From Nymphaea colorata (Eukaryota; Streptophyta; Magnoliopsida; Nymphaeales; Nymphaeaceae), in contig NC_045140.1 in assembly GCF_008831285.2 (NCBI RefSeq), forward strand, positions 28,792,937 through 28,822,936: a DNA stretch of 30,000 nt, in the 5' to 3' direction. Shown in pieces: positions 26,494 through 30,000 of this stretch. Below the pieces are notes generated by a model that saw only the letters and a program-made list of their open reading frames with translations, was not told the DNA's origin and ran no database searches. The translations under genes were made by a program, and so were the position numbers. Each line of letters starts with the position of its first letter. Position 1 is the stretch's first letter.

Positions 26494-29400
26494 GGTTTCT
26501 ATCTCTGTTTGCTCACGGGTTTCTTGATAACATGGCTCATCCGCCCATCTAAAAGGTGAAGCGGGGGCGAAGAGATCTTCTTTATTATGCCTTGACTTAG
26601 GACTTCCCCAAATAGGTTGGCTAGGCCCGCGGTGGTCGTGTCTTCGGCCTGCGGCCTCCGAGGTACCACGTGACGGACAGTGGGTCTAGGCCCGGGCTAA
26701 GCAAAAAATCAAACAAGCTAGCAAGAACCTAAGCAAAAACAGAACTCCCACCCGAAACTACAAGGGGGTTAAGGAGACGATACCGGCCAAGGTGATTCCT
26801 TGGCTACACCGGCTGAGATCCGAGGCGAATACCGTGCCTCGGATATTGCAGCTACGGACCAGAGAAGTCCACTTGAGGCGAGCCTCCTCGGAGCTTGCTG
26901 CAAAAGCTGGGAGACCGGCGGGGAGCGCACGGCCTGTCTGCCGCTGGACGCCTACGATGCTGGCGTAGAGAGAGAGAGAGCCGGCCGGGATGGCTCGGCC
27001 GACGCTGGCCGCGTGACGGGTGCCGACTGCGCAGACGGTAGGACGGTGGGGAGCGCGCGTCCGAGTGCGCCGATGCTACGGCTGTCGCGCGAACTCCGGC
27101 AGAGTGACGAGGGGGGCGAGTGCCAGGATCGGCAGCGCCTACCTTCCTTCTGCGGGTGTGGCTCGGCCATGGGCGCCGGCAGGGTGCCGACGGAAGAGGG
27201 TCGGCCGAGAGTGCTCGGCCGCGGAACAACTACACCTAATCCTAACTAAGGCTGGCTGGGCTCGGCAACGACTGGGCTCTAGAAGGGTAGGGTCGGTCTG
27301 GTTAAGAGAGGTTAAGGATGGGGTAGGCCGAGTGAGAGATGAGGTTTAGGAGGGGTGTTAGGGTTTCTAACTAAGAGGGTAGGCCAATGTGGGTTGGCTA
27401 GGGTTGAGCCTAAGCTCGGGGGAGTTGGACACGTGAGACCGAGGGCGGTAGTGGGTTCTAGGGGGTAGGTTGACTATTGGACCAAGTGATGGGTCCGGGT
27501 GAATTAGGTTCGGGCAATCTCGAGGTAGGCTCGAGAAGACTAGGGTTAGGTCAAGCTGGAGGGTTGACCTAGTGGGCTAAGTCTAGAAGTCAGAGGGTTG
27601 ACTAAGTCCTAAAGTCAAGTGGGTTCGGATCTAGGGTGGGTAGTGGACTCCTAGGTTTGACGACGCGTGAGGTTGACCTAGCTAGGTGGGCTCGGGCTTG
27701 GCGGTCTAGCCAAGTGAGTGCGTCGGGTCTTGCCACGTGGCAAGATCAACGGTCAAGAGTAGCTCGCTAGGGGAAAGGCTAGCGAGAAGGGAAGGGAGAT
27801 CACGATCCTAGAAAGTAGGAAGGAGATCGAGCTTGATTGATAAGGAGATTAGTCAATCAAAGAGGTGGCACTCGAGGAATCTCGAGTTCTCTCTCTCACG
27901 GTGGATGGGTGACACGTGGAGGCAAGGAACGGTGGAGATAAGCTGCGGGTTAGGGTTGAAATGAAGCTAGAGGAGATAGGCGAGAAAACGGGAAAGGGGA
28001 GCGCGCGGCCAGGGACTTGCCAAAACGCTCGGGTGTAGGTGGCACGCGGTTTGGTGAGGTGGCAGCCGCGTGGACTGGGCGAGGCTCCAAGTGGGACCAA
28101 GCGGGACAGGTGGCAGACACGTAGGCGGGTGACTAGGCGCGAGAGGGCTGAGATGCGGACAAGTGTCACGATGGAGGGCTGAGGCGTTAGGGTTTGACGC
28201 AAGGGAAAATATGCAAAAAAGGAAGGTGGCGGGGATGACAAGTGCGAGCTGGGAGCTCGTGATCCAAGAGGGATTCTCGGAGGGGACTAGGTTGGCTGAT
28301 GAGGACACGTGGCTGGCTACGAGAACAGGGTAGGGCTCGGGGTGGTGGATGCTTGACACGTGGAGAAACGAAGGGTCAAGATGCGCGGAAGGGGAACTTA
28401 CCAATTTGAGACCAGCGGCCAAGGAGGAAGCGATTCTTCACGCACCGCGGCTAGGGTTAGCTCCTCGTCCAAATGACGCTCGTGCCCTTCTTGGTTACGT
28501 TTGGGCTGCTGATGACGGAGGGGCAGGATGGTACTCTTCCACCAGGAACAATGTTAGGCGCCGGATGTTGCAGCGGCGTCTTGCTCCGACCAGACTTCCG
28601 GCCGAGTGGGTGCTTGCTCTCTCACGGGCCAAATTCGCCCAAGTTATACTATGTTGATCGGCAAGCTGAGGCGATTCCAGCAATATGGTTTTCAGGCCCG
28701 AATCACGAGCTTGGATCGTGCTTTCGAACTCTTTGATGCTGCTGGTTTCTCTATCACCTTCTAGTTGGAGTCGACGGGAGAACTTGATGTTTTGTGCGTA
28801 GCAGTCCGTCGGAATCCTTGGGGGTGGCTTGGTTGGTTCCTACGGATAGAAAACCGATTCCAAGCGGGGAAGAGAGTGCACCAAGGGAGGGGCACCGTAG
28901 ATCCTCAAACCAGTCACTCGGGTATGCAGAGCAAGGGGCCTAGGTCGCGGGTGAGGCTCCGGAAGCGAACAACTCCAAGCCGAATGGAAGAGTTCAATGA
29001 TCCGAGTACTAACCTCAATAAGCCGTCGAATCGAAGCCTTGGGGCTTCGATCTTCTCTTGTGCCGAATTCAGCCTTTCTTCTCCTTCGTGTTCAAGGGGA
29101 AGGCACCAATATTCGGACTGTTGATCTTCTTCGTAGAGGCAAGCGTGGACGAGGAGGGATCACCGCCGGTGGGAGGGGATCCGCCTGGTTTGTCTTCCTT
29201 GAGGCCGAGGTCAACACGGACGACGGGGGCAAGGGGATTCAATGGTGGAGACGCTCCTAACTCGGTTGAGAGAGGGGGTCGAAGAGATGGAGTCCTCGGT
29301 GAGGAGAGAGAGTCGAAACTCGCAAATGAGCCAAAATATGATTTCTTAGATTAGATTTACAAAGGATCCAATACAATATATACAAAGAGAATATGATCCG

Positions 29401-29564
29401 GGATCAACACGCGCGGATCCAAACCCAAAGTCTAAAAAACTCAAGGTGCTCGGCACAACCCGCCGGCTTAGGTCTTGACTTCGAATCTCAAAGGCGCCAA
29501 GTAAAAACGAGTTTAACAAAAGCTAAGTACTGAAGTTAAAATAAACGCCTAAGTGCTAACACGA

Positions 29565-29685
29565 CTCCTTGAACCTTGTGAGCCCAAGGAGGGGGACCTC
29601 GTGAGGGTAAGCGCCCTCACTTCGCATTTGGAGTGTAAGGGCTCGGTCTGGTTGACCGAGCCATTCGCTTAAGACCCTTGGTCTT
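29565..29685 (-). promoter_or_regulatory. Four tandem hairpins (solo LTR copy)
   Basis: Arms at 29565-29591, 29601-29620, 29640-29662 and 29671-29685. All four stems survive despite changes around them; loop bases differ (TAAGCG for TAAACG, and CTT for TTT, plus strand). Confidence 0.72.
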
Positions 29686-29909
29686 TAGATGACCTCGCGG
29701 GTTAGGAATGTCGAGCTCGAGTTGGGTGCGTCTAGCCTACGCTCGGTGAGCTCTATAATCGGTTCAGTGTGACCCTGAGGTTCATCCTGTTCGAGCACCG
29801 TTGCGGACTTGGCTGCTCCTCCCGCTCCTCCCACTGCAACCTGACCTGGTGCTTCGTTAGCCTCCTTGGGAGTTTCCTCGGCTAACTGTTGCAAGGACCG
29901 AGCCCACAA
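29685..29909 (-). pseudogene. Gag-Pol C-terminal tail in the solo LTR
   Basis: 74 codons still open after divergence, with about nine differences from the element 1 tail. QVAVGGAGGAAKSATVLEQD is unchanged. There is no upstream coding region, so it is a relic. Confidence 0.75.
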
Positions 29910-29991
29910 ATCTGACGCGTTTCTACGCCTAATGCTTGGCTCGGGCAGTTCGGCCTCGCCTGGGTCTGGACCATCCGGTAGGTCCGTAACA

Positions 29992-29996
29992 ACACC
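29992..29996. repeat. Target-site duplication of the solo LTR, right copy (acacc)
   Basis: Matches 552-556 and follows the LTR end directly. The last four bases of the window (cttc) are flanking DNA. Confidence 0.85.
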
Positions 29997-30000
29997 CTTC

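Larger units (their letters stand above)
13532..26605 (-). mobile_element. Element 2: non-autonomous LTR retrotransposon with very long LTRs, LARD-like
   Basis: This ~13.1 kb element is on the minus strand: two ~5.5 kb direct repeats flank only ~2.05 kb of internal DNA. The internal part starts with an initiator tRNA-Met primer-binding site (21086-21097, minus) and has a structured leader and one reading frame with an FHA-like domain. There is no protease, RT, RNase H or integrase. The LTRs differ at roughly 33 sites plus one indel by eye (~0.6%), so it is older than element 1. LTR terminus, PBS, spacer, leader hairpins, splice-like sites and protein tail resemble family 1, suggesting a derivative mobilised by a family 1 relative. 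The outer right end is deleted at about 26605. Confidence 0.87.
21100..26605 (-). repeat. Element 2 5' LTR (right copy, truncated at its outer end)
   Basis: Direct repeat of 13532-19044 (offset 7,568, then 7,567 after a one-base indel near 16375). It would drive the genomic transcript: TATA-like 24840-24847, 5' splice-site-like GGTAAGT 23652-23658. The match to the left copy stops at GACTT (26605), a few bases short of the likely true end, and the sequence then switches to the family 1 solo LTR. No gene other than the LTR reading frame can be supported. Confidence 0.87.
557..29991 (-). mobile_element. Family 1 solo LTR, reverse orientation, split by two nested elements
   Basis: Three pieces (557-635, 13476-13531 and 26606-29991) read in order as the reverse complement of the family 1 LTR, and acacc flanks the whole. 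No internal region, primer-binding site or second LTR belongs to it, so it is a solo LTR left by LTR-LTR recombination. Total surviving length is about 3.5 kb against 3,721 bp for the intact LTR. About 200 bp, equivalent to 4026-4225 of the element 1 5' LTR, is missing at the right edge of element 2. It is visibly more diverged from the element 1 LTRs than they are from each other, so it is the oldest of the three insertions. Confidence 0.88.
26606..29991 (-). mobile_element. Solo LTR, piece 3 (bulk of the LTR)
   Basis: Reverse complement of the family 1 LTR from base ~4025 of the 5' LTR back to its start, ending in ...GGTCCGTAACA at 29991, then acacc. Landmarks are kept: G-box palindrome 27728-27745, splice-site-like GGTAAGT 28395-28402, TATA-like ~29374-29382, four hairpins 29565-29685 and the open protein tail 29685-29909. 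Many substitutions and small indels separate it from the element 1 LTRs. I see no independent gene. Confidence 0.9.

Overview
The window is repeat DNA from a plant nuclear genome, with no host gene in view. It contains a Ty3/gypsy chromovirus with a C-terminal chromodomain, primer-binding sites matching plant initiator tRNA-Met, and kilobase-scale LTRs nested in each other. All features are transposon-derived or tandem repeat. I cannot name the species.

Layout, reconstructed from LTR ends and target-site duplications (TSDs). (1) 1-551: about 2.5 units of a ~200-215 bp tandem repeat. (2) A reverse-oriented solo LTR (557-29991, TSD acacc on both sides) of the family called 'family 1' here. It is split by two later insertions into pieces at 557-635, 13476-13531 and 26606-29991. 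(3) Element 2 (13532-26605, minus strand) sits in that solo LTR. It is a non-autonomous, LARD-like element with ~5.5 kb LTRs and only ~2 kb of internal DNA. It has no pol, but carries a reading frame with an FHA-like domain that continues, past one in-frame TGA, into the 3' LTR. Its outer right end and ~200 bp of the solo LTR are deleted. (4) Element 1 (636-13475, plus strand, TSD taatc) is a complete family 1 chromovirus inserted only 51 bp from element 2. It has 3,721 bp LTRs differing at about 5 sites by eye, and one uninterrupted 1,714-codon Gag-Pol frame whose last ~102 codons lie in the 3' LTR. By LTR divergence the order is solo LTR, then element 2 (~0.6%), then element 1 (~0.13%).

The most interesting signal is shared by the autonomous element 1 and the non-autonomous element 2. 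Between primer-binding site and start codon, both have a series of RNA stem-loops whose stem sequences differ but stay complementary. Two of them in each element share one design: outer stem, GAG bulge on the 5' side, inner stem, AGGCG loop. Each element also has a conserved 5' splice-site-like sequence in the LTR and a conserved 3' splice-site-like sequence just before the start codon, so the stem-loops would lie inside a leader intron. That is the arrangement of a retroviral packaging signal, present only in unspliced genomic RNA. My inference is that element 2 is packaged and mobilised by Gag-Pol of an element 1 relative. Both families also have four tandem hairpins just after the LTR-encoded stop codon and a similar glycine-rich protein tail. 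All of this was read by eye; no folding, search or alignment program was run.
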